A stretch of 64,000 nucleotides of DNA from Novosphingobium sp. FSW06-99 (GTDB lineage: Bacteria; Pseudomonadota; Alphaproteobacteria; Sphingomonadales; Sphingomonadaceae), in NCBI RefSeq assembly GCF_001519065.1, contig NZ_KQ954258.1, positions 62,001 through 126,000 of the forward strand, given 5' to 3'. The notes beneath the pieces were generated by a model. That model was given only the letters and a program-made list of their open reading frames with translations, was not told where the DNA came from and ran no database searches. This document shows, piece after piece, positions 27,570 through 34,979 of this stretch (positions are counted from its first letter, which is position 1; every line of letters begins with the position of its first letter). The position numbers and the translations under genes are program-made.

Positions 27570-28481
27570 ATGATCTTTGCCAGGGCCGCCATCTATTTCG
27601 AGGAAGTCGCCAAGCGCGGCGCCCTGCGGCGTGCGGCGGATTCGCTGCGCATTGCGCCTTCGGCGGTCGATCGCCAGATCCTGCAACTGGAAGAAGAATT
27701 CGGCACCCGCCTGTTCGAACGCACCGCGACCGGGATGCGCCTGACGGCGGCGGGCGAACTGTTGCTCGATGGCGTGCGCCGCTGGCGGCGCGACATGCAA
27801 CGCATCACCGCCGAAATCGACAATCTGGTCGGCCTGCGGCGCGGCGAAGTCATGCTTGGCCTGATCGAGGGGGCCAGCGAATTCGTTGCCAGCGGCATCA
27901 GGACATTCCGCGAGGCCTATCCCGGCATCCATTTCAATGTGACCGTCGATGGCGCGCAAGGCGTGGTGGAGCACGTGCTCAAGGGCAATTTCGAACTGGG
28001 CATCACGGTCAATCCGCCCGACAACGCGGCGGTGCGGATCGAGCGCACGGTAATCTATGATCTGGGCGCGGTGGTGCCGCCCGATCATCCGTTGGCGGGC
28101 AAAGGCCAGATCAGCCTACTCGATTGCGTCGGCGAATCGCTGATCGTGCCTGCCGAAAACCTGTCGCTGCGCTGGATTCTCGAAAAAGCGTGGAACCGGC
28201 GGATGGGCACCAGCTTGCGCGGAGTGGCCGAAGTCAACAGCACGCGGATGATGAAGGCGCTCACGCTCAGCGGCGTGGGCATCGGCTGGCTGTCGGCGTT
28301 CGATGCGCTCAATGAAATTGCCGACGGGTCGCTGGTGTTCCTGCCGCTGATCGAAGAACGGCTGGAGCTGTCGACATTGTCGGTGATCACCGCGGCCGGA
28401 CGGTTCATTTCGGCCCCCGCCTCGCTGTTCGTGCAGCACCTGTCGCACCAGATGGAAGACCAGAACCGCCCGACCATATGA
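27570..28481 (+). CDS. LysR-family transcriptional regulator of the purine region
   Basis: 303 residues from the ATG at 27570 (GGAG nine bases upstream). N-terminal winged helix (AIYFEEVAKRGALRRAADSLRIAPSAVDRQILQLEEEFG) and a periplasmic-binding-like effector domain. It diverges from the hpxW operon, the usual layout for a regulator acting on its neighbour. The co-inducer may be a purine intermediate. The open frame to 27414 is not needed. Confidence 0.85.
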   Translation: MIFARAAIYFEEVAKRGALRRAADSLRIAPSAVDRQILQLEEEFGTRLFERTATGMRLTAAGELLLDGVRRWRRDMQRITAEIDNLVGLRRGEVMLGLIEGASEFVASGIRTFREAYPGIHFNVTVDGAQGVVEHVLKGNFELGITVNPPDNAAVRIERTVIYDLGAVVPPDHPLAGKGQISLLDCVGESLIVPAENLSLRWILEKAWNRRMGTSLRGVAEVNSTRMMKALTLSGVGIGWLSAFDALNEIADGSLVFLPLIEERLELSTLSVITAAGRFISAPASLFVQHLSHQMEDQNRPTI

Positions 28482-28654
28482 TCTGTGGTCATGAAGTCCT
28501 TGAAAAGGCCTTGCTGGCCGACCGGGTGTTGCACTTGTCCGACGGGCGCGTTTGAAAAACTGTAGGGTCGGCAAGCAAATCTCAGGCACGCAACGGGTGC
28601 GACTGCGCTATCGTCGGGCCATACGGGGCTTGCCCGCAAACAGGACAGACAGCC

Positions 28655-29263
28655 ATGACCATCGTCGTATTGGGCGCCAGCGGCCGCGCCGGCAAGGAAA
28701 TCGTGGCCGAACTGGTCGCACGCGGCAACACGGTGCTGGGCATCGCGCGCAAGCCAGAGGCGATCGCGACCCTGCCCGGCGTGACAGCACTGCCGGGCGA
28801 TGCGGCAGACCCGGCGGCATTGGCGGGCCTGATCACCGGGGCGCAGGCCGTCATCAGCGCGCTGCACTTCGACATTCCCGCACAGACCCTGCTGTCGGCA
28901 CTGCGTCAGGTCGGCGTCACGCGGTTGCTGGTGGTGGGCGGTGCGGGCAGCCTGGAAGTCGCGCCCGGCGTCAGGCTGATCGACACGCCCGAATTTCCCG
29001 CAGCCTGGAAGGCGGCCGCGCAGGGCGGGGTCGATTTCCTCGACGATCTGCGCGGTGTCGACGATATCGACTGGACCTTTTTCTCGCCCGCCTCGTTCAT
29101 TTTCGAAGGGCCCCGGCTGGGCCATTTCCGGCTCGGCAAAGACGAACTGGTCACCGATGAAAACGGCGAAAGCAAGATCAGCTTTGCCGACTATGCCATC
29201 GCGCTGGTCGACGAACTGGAACAGGGCCGCCACATCAAGGCCCGCTTCACCGCAGCCTATTGA
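28655..29263 (+). CDS. NAD(P)H-binding atypical SDR (YwnB-like)
   Basis: 202 residues. It begins with the dinucleotide motif VVLGASGRAGKEI, with GDAADPAAL and LLVVGGAGSLEVAPG typical of NAD(P)-binding 'NmrA/YwnB' proteins. A function such as flavin or quinone reductase is common for the family but unproven. CAGGACAG precedes the start. The next SDR gene follows after 21 bases, so the two are probably cotranscribed. Confidence 0.75.
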   Translation: MTIVVLGASGRAGKEIVAELVARGNTVLGIARKPEAIATLPGVTALPGDAADPAALAGLITGAQAVISALHFDIPAQTLLSALRQVGVTRLLVVGGAGSLEVAPGVRLIDTPEFPAAWKAAAQGGVDFLDDLRGVDDIDWTFFSPASFIFEGPRLGHFRLGKDELVTDENGESKISFADYAIALVDELEQGRHIKARFTAAY

Positions 29264-29284
29264 CCGCCGACAGGAGTGCTTGCC

Positions 29285-30004
29285 GTGATCGATGTCCATG
29301 ACCGCCGTCCGCTGCCCTATCACACCGCGCTGGTTGTCGGCACCGGGCCGGGGATCAGTGCATCGCTGGTGCACGCACTCACCGCGGCCGGATTGCAGGT
29401 GGCGGCGGCGGCGCGCAACACCGCCAAGCTGGCACCGCTGGCGCAAGCGACCGGCGCCGCGCTGTTTGCGGTCGATGCCACCGACCCGGCGTCGGTCGAA
29501 ACGCTGTTTTCCCAGGTGGAGGCGCGCATCGGCGTGCCCGAAGTGGTAGTCTACAACGCCAGCGGCCGTGCGCGCGGCGCCATTGCAGAGCTTGATCCCG
29601 AAGAGGTCCGCCGCGCGATCGAGGTTTCCGCATTCGGCGGGTTTCTGGTCACGCGCGAGGCGGCGCGGCGGTTGATCCCGCTGGGCAAAGGCGCCATCCT
29701 GCTGACTGGCGCGACCGCCAGCGTCAAGGGCTTTGCCGGATCGTCGGCGTTTGCCATCGGCAAGTTCGGCCTGCGCGGATTGGCGCAGAGCGCCGCGCGC
29801 GAACTGGCCCCCCAGGGCATCCATGTCGCCCATTTCGTGATCGACGGCAGCGTGCGCAGCGCCGTCCGCCCCGATCCCGCCGAACACCCCGACAGCACGC
29901 TGGACCCCGATGCGATCGCGCAGACCTATCTGTCGGTGCTGGCGCAACCGCGTAACGCCTGGACCTGGGAAATCGAATTGCGCCCATGGGTCGAACGATT
30001 CTGA
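29285..30004 (+). CDS. Short-chain dehydrogenase-like protein
   Basis: 239 residues from the GTG at 29285, eight bases after AGGAG. TGPGISASLVHAL is a divergent glycine motif. The usual YxxxK reads FAIGK: the catalytic Tyr is replaced by Phe/Ala, so it may not be a classical oxidoreductase. It is the second gene of a pair with the YwnB-like gene. Confidence 0.7.
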   Translation: MIDVHDRRPLPYHTALVVGTGPGISASLVHALTAAGLQVAAAARNTAKLAPLAQATGAALFAVDATDPASVETLFSQVEARIGVPEVVVYNASGRARGAIAELDPEEVRRAIEVSAFGGFLVTREAARRLIPLGKGAILLTGATASVKGFAGSSAFAIGKFGLRGLAQSAARELAPQGIHVAHFVIDGSVRSAVRPDPAEHPDSTLDPDAIAQTYLSVLAQPRNAWTWEIELRPWVERF

Positions 30005-30029
30005 GAGGCTGTTTCGAAAGTGCCACCGT

Positions 30030-30055
30030 CCTGACCGGGACTGCACTCAGTCAGG
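30030..30055. terminator. Hairpin between convergent SDR and TetR genes
   Basis: CCTGAC and GTCAGG form a 6-bp stem around a 14-base loop at the convergent ends. It is a weak terminator candidate with no T-run. Confidence 0.35.
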
Positions 30056-30683
30056 CGCGATCAAGCGTGGCCAGATAGGCGCACAGCATATCGGCGATCG
30101 CCTCGCTGTGGGCGATGACGGCCTCGGGCGTGCTCACGCGTTGCGACACGGCCTTGCCTTGCGCCTTGAACGTGCCGATCATCACGTCTGCGGCGATCGC
30201 CAGCGTGGCTTCGTTCGCGCGCGGCGCTGCCTCGCGCAGGAATGCCAGCACCGCCGCGAACCCCTCGCTCTGCACGGCGCGGGCCTCGGGCGCGTCGCGG
30301 TAGAGCGGCGCGGCATCTTCCAGCGCCTGGCGCATCGCCGCTTCCTCGCATTCCGACGCCACGAACGCATGCACCGCCGCGCGCAGCCGTGCGGGTGGTG
30401 ACAGGCTGGTGTCGGCCAGCAAAGCGGCCAGCATCGCGCGCGTGTCGCGCCATTCATCGCTTTGCAGGCGAAACAGGATGGCCGCCTTGTTGGGGAAATA
30501 CTGATAGAGCGAGCCGATGCTGACCCCGGCCCGTTCGGCCACGCGCGCGGTGGTAAAACGCGCGGCGCCCTCGGCCGCCAGAACCTGAGCCGCCGCCTGG
30601 AGAATCGCCTGCACCACACCTGCAGAACGCTGCTGTCGGGGCTGTTTTCGCGTGGAAAGACGCGGGGTTACGGGTGAGGTCAT
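30051..30683 (-). CDS. TetR-family transcriptional regulator
   Basis: 210 residues. The N-terminal HTH (AILQAAAQVLAAEGAARFTTARVAERAGVSIGSLYQYFPNK) is canonical; the remaining helices form the ligand domain with a TetR_C-like region. The start at 30683 is preferred to upstream ATGs, which add a non-conserved lead. It diverges from the O-methyltransferase gene with a palindrome between, and probably represses it and itself. Confidence 0.88.
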   Translation of the reverse strand: MTSPVTPRLSTRKQPRQQRSAGVVQAILQAAAQVLAAEGAARFTTARVAERAGVSIGSLYQYFPNKAAILFRLQSDEWRDTRAMLAALLADTSLSPPARLRAAVHAFVASECEEAAMRQALEDAAPLYRDAPEARAVQSEGFAAVLAFLREAAPRANEATLAIAADVMIGTFKAQGKAVSQRVSTPEAVIAHSEAIADMLCAYLATLDRA

Positions 30684-30713
30684 CGAGCGTTCGGCCAATG
30701 CGATTAGAAAACG

Positions 30714-30727
30714 TGAACAATTGCTCA
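30714..30727. promoter_or_regulatory. Candidate TetR operator
   Basis: TGAACAATTGCTCA is a 14-bp palindrome with one mismatched pair, centred between the divergent TetR and O-methyltransferase genes, a typical place and size for a TetR operator. Confidence 0.5.
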
Positions 30728-30777
30728 TATTTTCCTTCGGAACGCAATTCACCCCGGCGTTCGCAAGGAAAGACACG

Positions 30778-31443
30778 ATGACCACGCTTACCACCGCTCC
30801 GTGCGCGCCGCTGCTCGATCGTCTGTTTGCCGAGGCCGATGCCTCCCGCCCCGAAGCCCTGCCGATTTTTGCGCAGACCTCGCCCGAAGAACGCGACCGC
30901 CTGATGCACAGCAAGACCGACTGGCAAAGGCTGTACGGCGCACTGAAGGACGTGCCGCTGCCGGTCTCACGCGAGACCGGTCGCCTGCTTTACATGCTGG
31001 CGCGGTCCACCGGCGCGCGCGCGATTGTCGAATTCGGCACCTCGTTCGGCCTGTCGACGCTGCATCTGGCGGCGGCGCTGCGCGACAACGGCGGCGGACA
31101 CCTGGTCACCAGCGAGTTCGAACCCGGCAAGATCGCGCGGGCCAGCGCCCATCTGGCCGAGGCCGGACTGGCCGATCTGGTCGAAATTCGCGCGGGCGAT
31201 GCGCTGGAAACACTGGCTGGCAACCTGCCACACACGGTCGATCTGCTGCTGCTCGATGGGGCCAAGGCGCTCTATGGCGATGTGCTGGCACTGGTCGAAC
31301 CGCATCTGCGCCCCGGCGCGCTGATCGTGGCCGACAACGCCGACTATTGCCCCGAATACCTCGCCCGGGTGCGCGCGCACGATCGCGGCTATGTCTCGGT
31401 GCCGTTTGCCGAAGATGTCGAGGTGTCGATGCGTCTGGGCTGA
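30778..31443 (+). CDS. Class I SAM-dependent O-methyltransferase
   Basis: 221 residues. It has VEFGTSFGLSTLHLAAAL (SAM glycine motif), TSEFEPGKIARA and LLLLDGAKALYGDVL (metal-binding Asp), matching the catechol-O-methyltransferase-like family 3. It starts at 30778 after AAGGAA. The acceptor is unknown. Divergent TetR regulation suggests induction by its substrate or a xenobiotic. Confidence 0.8.
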   Translation: MTTLTTAPCAPLLDRLFAEADASRPEALPIFAQTSPEERDRLMHSKTDWQRLYGALKDVPLPVSRETGRLLYMLARSTGARAIVEFGTSFGLSTLHLAAALRDNGGGHLVTSEFEPGKIARASAHLAEAGLADLVEIRAGDALETLAGNLPHTVDLLLLDGAKALYGDVLALVEPHLRPGALIVADNADYCPEYLARVRAHDRGYVSVPFAEDVEVSMRLG

Positions 31444-31464
31444 GCGGGCGACCGCGCCGATCGA

Positions 31465-31502
31465 ATATGTGAAGTTTATCTTTACAGGTAAACTTCACAT
31501 AT
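31465..31502. promoter_or_regulatory. Perfect 14-bp inverted repeat, MarR operator candidate
   Basis: ATATGTGAAGTTTA and TAAACTTCACATAT are perfect inverted copies separated by ten bases, 13 bp before the MarR start. The AT content contrasts with the GC-rich surroundings and it probably overlaps the promoter, so MarR binding would autoregulate the operon to 34114. Confidence 0.7.
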
Positions 31503-31515
31503 CTATAGTCCGCGC

Positions 31516-31968
31516 ATGACTTCCACCCCCGACACGACGCATGACACCCGCGCGACAACCCTGGCGCAGGATATTCGCGGGCTGGCCGGCCGGCTGAAGC
31601 GCCGGTTGCGCGAACAGGCGGATGTCGGCGATCTGACACCTTCGCAGACGGCGGTGTTGCTGCGTCTGGAAAAGGACGGTCAGGCGACCACATCCAGCCT
31701 GGCCCGCGCCGAAGGGATCAGACCGCAATCGATGGGCGCGATCATCGCCGCACTGGAAAGTGCCGGTCTCGTGCACGGCGCGCCCGATCCGGGCGACGGG
31801 CGCCAGACGCTGCTGTCGCTGACCGAGGCATGCCGCCGACGGATCGCCGAAGGGCGCGCGGCACGGCAGGACTGGCTGGCGCGCACCATCGAATCGCGGC
31901 TGTCTGCGCCGGAGCAGGAGCAACTGGCGGCGGCGGTCGTGCTGCTGCGCCGCCTGGTCGAAGACTGA
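31516..31968 (+). CDS. MarR-family transcriptional regulator
   Basis: 150 residues with the winged HTH (LTPSQTAVLLRLEKDGQATTSSLARAEGIRPQSMGAIIAALESAGLV) and wing DPGDGRQTLLSLT. It heads a likely operon with the isochorismatase-like, membrane and MFS genes. A 14-bp inverted repeat directly upstream is its likely operator. Confidence 0.9.
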   Translation: MTSTPDTTHDTRATTLAQDIRGLAGRLKRRLREQADVGDLTPSQTAVLLRLEKDGQATTSSLARAEGIRPQSMGAIIAALESAGLVHGAPDPGDGRQTLLSLTEACRRRIAEGRAARQDWLARTIESRLSAPEQEQLAAAVVLLRRLVED

Positions 31969-31987
31969 CTGTGCAAAGGACAATCGC

Positions 31988-32542
31988 ATGGCGTTAACGG
32001 TGCTCGATCCGCAGACTGCACTTATCGTGGTCGATCTGCAGCAGGGACTGGTCGGCCTCGCGCCCGTCGCGGACGTGATCGCGCGCAGCCGTATGCTGGC
32101 GGACGCGTTTCGCGCCCTTGGCCTGCCGGTCGTGCTGGTCAACGTGGTGGGCGGCGCGCCGGGCCGCACCGAACAGCCGCGACGCGATCTGGGCACATTG
32201 CCCGCCGACTTTGCCGAATTCGTGCCCGAACTGGGCCGGCAACCCGGTGACATCGTCGTCACCAAGCGGACCTGGGGCGCCTTTGCCGGCACCGATCTGC
32301 ACGCGCGGCTCAACGCGCTGGCTGTCACGCAAGTCGTGATCACCGGCATCGCGACCGGAACCGGTGTCGAGGCGACGGCGCGCCAGGCCTATGAACTGGG
32401 CTTCAACGTGACGCTGGCGATCGACGCGATGACCGATCCCCGCCCGCAGGCGCACGATTACAGCATCCACCATGTGTTTCCCAGGCTGGGTGAGACCGGC
32501 ACCACCGACGACATCATCGCTTTGCTGGAAAGGCGCGACTGA
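31988..32542 (+). CDS. Isochorismatase-family protein lacking the catalytic cysteine
   Basis: 184 residues. It keeps the fold's Asp (IVVDLQQGL) and Lys (VTKRTWGAFAGTDL) but the nucleophile position in ITGIATGTGVEATARQAY is Gly instead of Cys. The family includes cysteine hydrolases and true isochorismatases without Cys, so hydrolysis by a Cys mechanism is unlikely. It lies between MarR and a small membrane protein within an efflux operon. Confidence 0.75.
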   Translation: MALTVLDPQTALIVVDLQQGLVGLAPVADVIARSRMLADAFRALGLPVVLVNVVGGAPGRTEQPRRDLGTLPADFAEFVPELGRQPGDIVVTKRTWGAFAGTDLHARLNALAVTQVVITGIATGTGVEATARQAYELGFNVTLAIDAMTDPRPQAHDYSIHHVFPRLGETGTTDDIIALLERRD

Positions 32543-32543
32543 C

Positions 32544-32873
32544 ATGCCCTGGCCCCATCTCCTGTGCTATTTCTTCGGCGGCGCCTTTCTGGCCAATGCG
32601 ATCCCGCACGTTGTCAGCGGCACGATGGGCCGACCGTTCCAGAGCCCGTTCGCCAAACCACACGGCGAGGGCTTTTCTTCCTCGACGGTGAATCTGCTTT
32701 GGGGTTTCGCCAATCTCGTCGCGTTCTATGTGCTGGTGTGCCGCGTCGGCGACTTTGATCTGCGCGACACCCGCGCCGCGGCGGCACTGGGCGCGGGCAT
32801 GTTGGCGCTCGGCCTGTTTGCGGCCAGGCACTTCGGCCGGTTCAACGGCGGCAATGCGCCGCAGCACCCGTGA
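32544..32873 (+). CDS. Small integral membrane protein
   Basis: 109 residues with about three hydrophobic segments (LLCYFFGGAFLANAIPHVV, VNLLWGFANLVAFYVLV, AALGAGMLALGLFAARHF). It starts one base after the previous stop and its stop overlaps the MFS GTG start (GTGA). I do not recognise the family. Confidence 0.65.
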   Translation: MPWPHLLCYFFGGAFLANAIPHVVSGTMGRPFQSPFAKPHGEGFSSSTVNLLWGFANLVAFYVLVCRVGDFDLRDTRAAAALGAGMLALGLFAARHFGRFNGGNAPQHP

Positions 32874-34114
32874 ACGCACCGGAACGGGGCCTGTTCCGGT
32901 CGCTCCATAGCGTCAACTATCGGCTGTGGATCGCCGGCACATTCGTTTCCAATGTCGGTACATGGGTGCAGCGCACCGCGCAGGACTGGCTGGTGCTGAC
33001 TGTGCTGACGCACCACAGCGCCTCGGCCGTCGGACTGGTCATGGCGCTCCAGTTCGCACCACAGGCGCTCCTGCTGCCGTGGACAGGCTATGCCGCCGAT
33101 CATCTTGACCAGCGCAAGCTGCTGATCGCCACCCAGGCGACGATGGGCGCGCTCGCGCTGGTGCTGGGCGTCCTTACGGTCAGCGGCATAGTCCAGCTCT
33201 GGCATGTCTATGTGTTTGCGTTCCTGTTCGGCAGCGCGGCGGCCTTTGATGCACCGGTGCGGCAGGTGTTTGTCGCGCAACTGGTGGGCGATACGCATCT
33301 CGCCAACGCCGTCGCGCTCAATTCCAGTTCGTTCAACGGTGCGCGGATGGTCGGCCCGGCCCTGTCGGGGCTGCTGATCGCGGCAGTCGGTACCGGCTGG
33401 GCATTCCTGCTCAACGGCGCGTCGTTTGTCGCGGTGCTGGCCTCGTTGATGCTGTTGCGCGTTGCCGATCTGCACGCGCATCCCCGGGCGCAACACACTC
33501 GTGGCAGCTTTACGCAAGGGTTCCGCTATGTCTGGGCGCGTCCCGATCTGCTGGCGGTACTGATGATGCTGTTCCTGATCGGCACGTTCGGGCTGAATTT
33601 CCCGATCTTCATTTCCACCATGGCGGTCGGCGTGTTCCACGCCAACGCGCTTGGATATGGCCTGCTGTCGTCGTTCATGGCGGTGGGCACGCTGAGCGGG
33701 GCGCTGATCAACGCCGGCCGTGCACAGCCGAAATTTTCCACCCTGCTGGCGGGCGCCGGATTTTTCGGGATCGGCTGCACGCTGGCGGCGATCGCGCCCA
33801 CTTATTGGCTGTTTGCGGCCGCCCTGGTGATCACCGGCGTAGCCGCGCTGATCTTCACCAACACGACCAACAGCCTGATGCAGCTATCGACCGAGCCCGC
33901 GATGCGCGGGCGGGTGATGGCGCTGCGCATCGGCATCGCGCTGGGCGGAACCCCGATCGGAGCACCGATCGTGGGTTGGGTGGCCGACCATCTCGGCCCG
34001 CGCTGGGCACTGGGCCTGGGTGCCGCAGCGGGTTTCGCGGCAGCGCTCGTCGCGATCCTGTTTCAGATCGGACAGCGCCGCACAGGCCAGTCAGGCCCGA
34101 TACGGGGCGTCTGA
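32870..34114 (+). CDS. MFS transporter (EntS-like, MFS_3 type)
   Basis: 414 residues, about twelve helices. N-terminal FRSLHSVNYRLWIAGTFVSNVGTWVQRTAQDWLV and TNTTNSLMQLSTEPAMRGRVMAL are typical of the MFS_3 group, which includes the enterobactin exporter. Operon context with MarR suggests a drug or siderophore-type exporter. The GTG start overlaps the previous stop. Confidence 0.85.
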   Translation: MNAPERGLFRSLHSVNYRLWIAGTFVSNVGTWVQRTAQDWLVLTVLTHHSASAVGLVMALQFAPQALLLPWTGYAADHLDQRKLLIATQATMGALALVLGVLTVSGIVQLWHVYVFAFLFGSAAAFDAPVRQVFVAQLVGDTHLANAVALNSSSFNGARMVGPALSGLLIAAVGTGWAFLLNGASFVAVLASLMLLRVADLHAHPRAQHTRGSFTQGFRYVWARPDLLAVLMMLFLIGTFGLNFPIFISTMAVGVFHANALGYGLLSSFMAVGTLSGALINAGRAQPKFSTLLAGAGFFGIGCTLAAIAPTYWLFAAALVITGVAALIFTNTTNSLMQLSTEPAMRGRVMALRIGIALGGTPIGAPIVGWVADHLGPRWALGLGAAAGFAAALVAILFQIGQRRTGQSGPIRGV

Positions 34115-34224
34115 ACGCCGGGACTGCGATCCCGGCCCTGCGCCGATCGCACGAATGGGCTCGCCAGCGCGGGCCCGTCGGCTGTACGCAGGCCGCAAGC
34201 CCCACCGACGCAGGAGTTCCGACC

Positions 34225-34521
34225 ATGCCAGACCAAACCATCCACCTGATCGCCCGCCTTGTGCCAAAGCCCGGCAGCGAAGCCGCCCTGGCCGAAGCGG
34301 TTGCGGCAATCGTGCCCGACGTTCAGGCCGAACCGGGGTGCATTGCCTATGTTGCCCATGAAAGCCTGAGCGCGCCTGGCACCATCGTGTTCATCGAGGC
34401 ATGGGCCGATCAAGCCGCACTCGATGCCCATTCCACGGGACCCGCGCTTGCGACGCTGGCGGCAAGACTGGGCGAACTGCTGGCGGAAAAGCCAGCGCTC
34501 GAACGGCTTCGCCGCCTGTGA
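34225..34521 (+). CDS. Antibiotic biosynthesis monooxygenase (ABM) domain protein
   Basis: 98 residues with the ferredoxin-like ABM fold pattern (IARLVPKPGSEAALAEAV, PGCIAYVAHESLSAPGTIVFIEAWADQAALDAH). AGGAG is eight bases upstream. Such small dimers act as quinol monooxygenases or haem-degrading enzymes. It is separated from the MFS gene by 110 bases, so an operon link is uncertain. Confidence 0.8.
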   Translation: MPDQTIHLIARLVPKPGSEAALAEAVAAIVPDVQAEPGCIAYVAHESLSAPGTIVFIEAWADQAALDAHSTGPALATLAARLGELLAEKPALERLRRL

Positions 34522-34979
34522 TGCCGACGATCCGCGCCCCGCTCCGGGCGCGAATGGCACCCGACCGCGCTTTGGTTACCAAGGTTGAATGCCCCATCCG
34601 CGCTATGCAAAAGGCTGAATTTTATTAATTTTATTTGATATTTGAAATCATTTGCATTGCCGAACGTTAACTGTGATTATGTACCAAAGGAAATATTGCC
34701 ATTGAAATATAACCACAAAAAAGAAGAGCACAGAGGTCAGGCCTAAGAGGTTGACTCGAAACGCGCAAACGAGCGCGTTTCGAGGTGGGCACCGGCCCGC
34801 TCCCCCGCCCGACTGCCCACCCATAGTACCCTATGGGTGGGCGGGGGGGGGAGCGAGCCGGTGCCCACCTCGGCGAAACGCAAGTTTCGGGTCAGACACT
34901 GAAATCAGGCCCATCCAGTTGTAAATTATGTCAACCCGATTGCAGAAAATATTAACACAATACCTCACCGAACTATTAA
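34522..34979. other. Gene-free region before the c-di-GMP module
   Basis: No open frame of interest. The first half (34615-34735) is AT-rich, unlike the flanks. The second half contains copy 2 of the three-hairpin element. A weak promoter for the downstream diguanylate cyclase may lie at 34912-34979, which is again AT-rich. Confidence 0.5.
34751..34897. repeat. Three-hairpin palindromic element, copy 2
   Basis: This has the same architecture as the element at 641-789. Stem A is CGAAACGCGC/GCGCGTTTCG. A long stem B centres on CCCATAGTACCCTATGGG. Stem C is CGAAAC-gcaa-GTTTCG (34874-34889). The ends GACTCGAAAC and GTTTCGGGTC are inverted repeats. TCAGGCC is repeated directly at 34737-34743 and 34905-34911, a possible target-site duplication. 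Confidence 0.8.
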
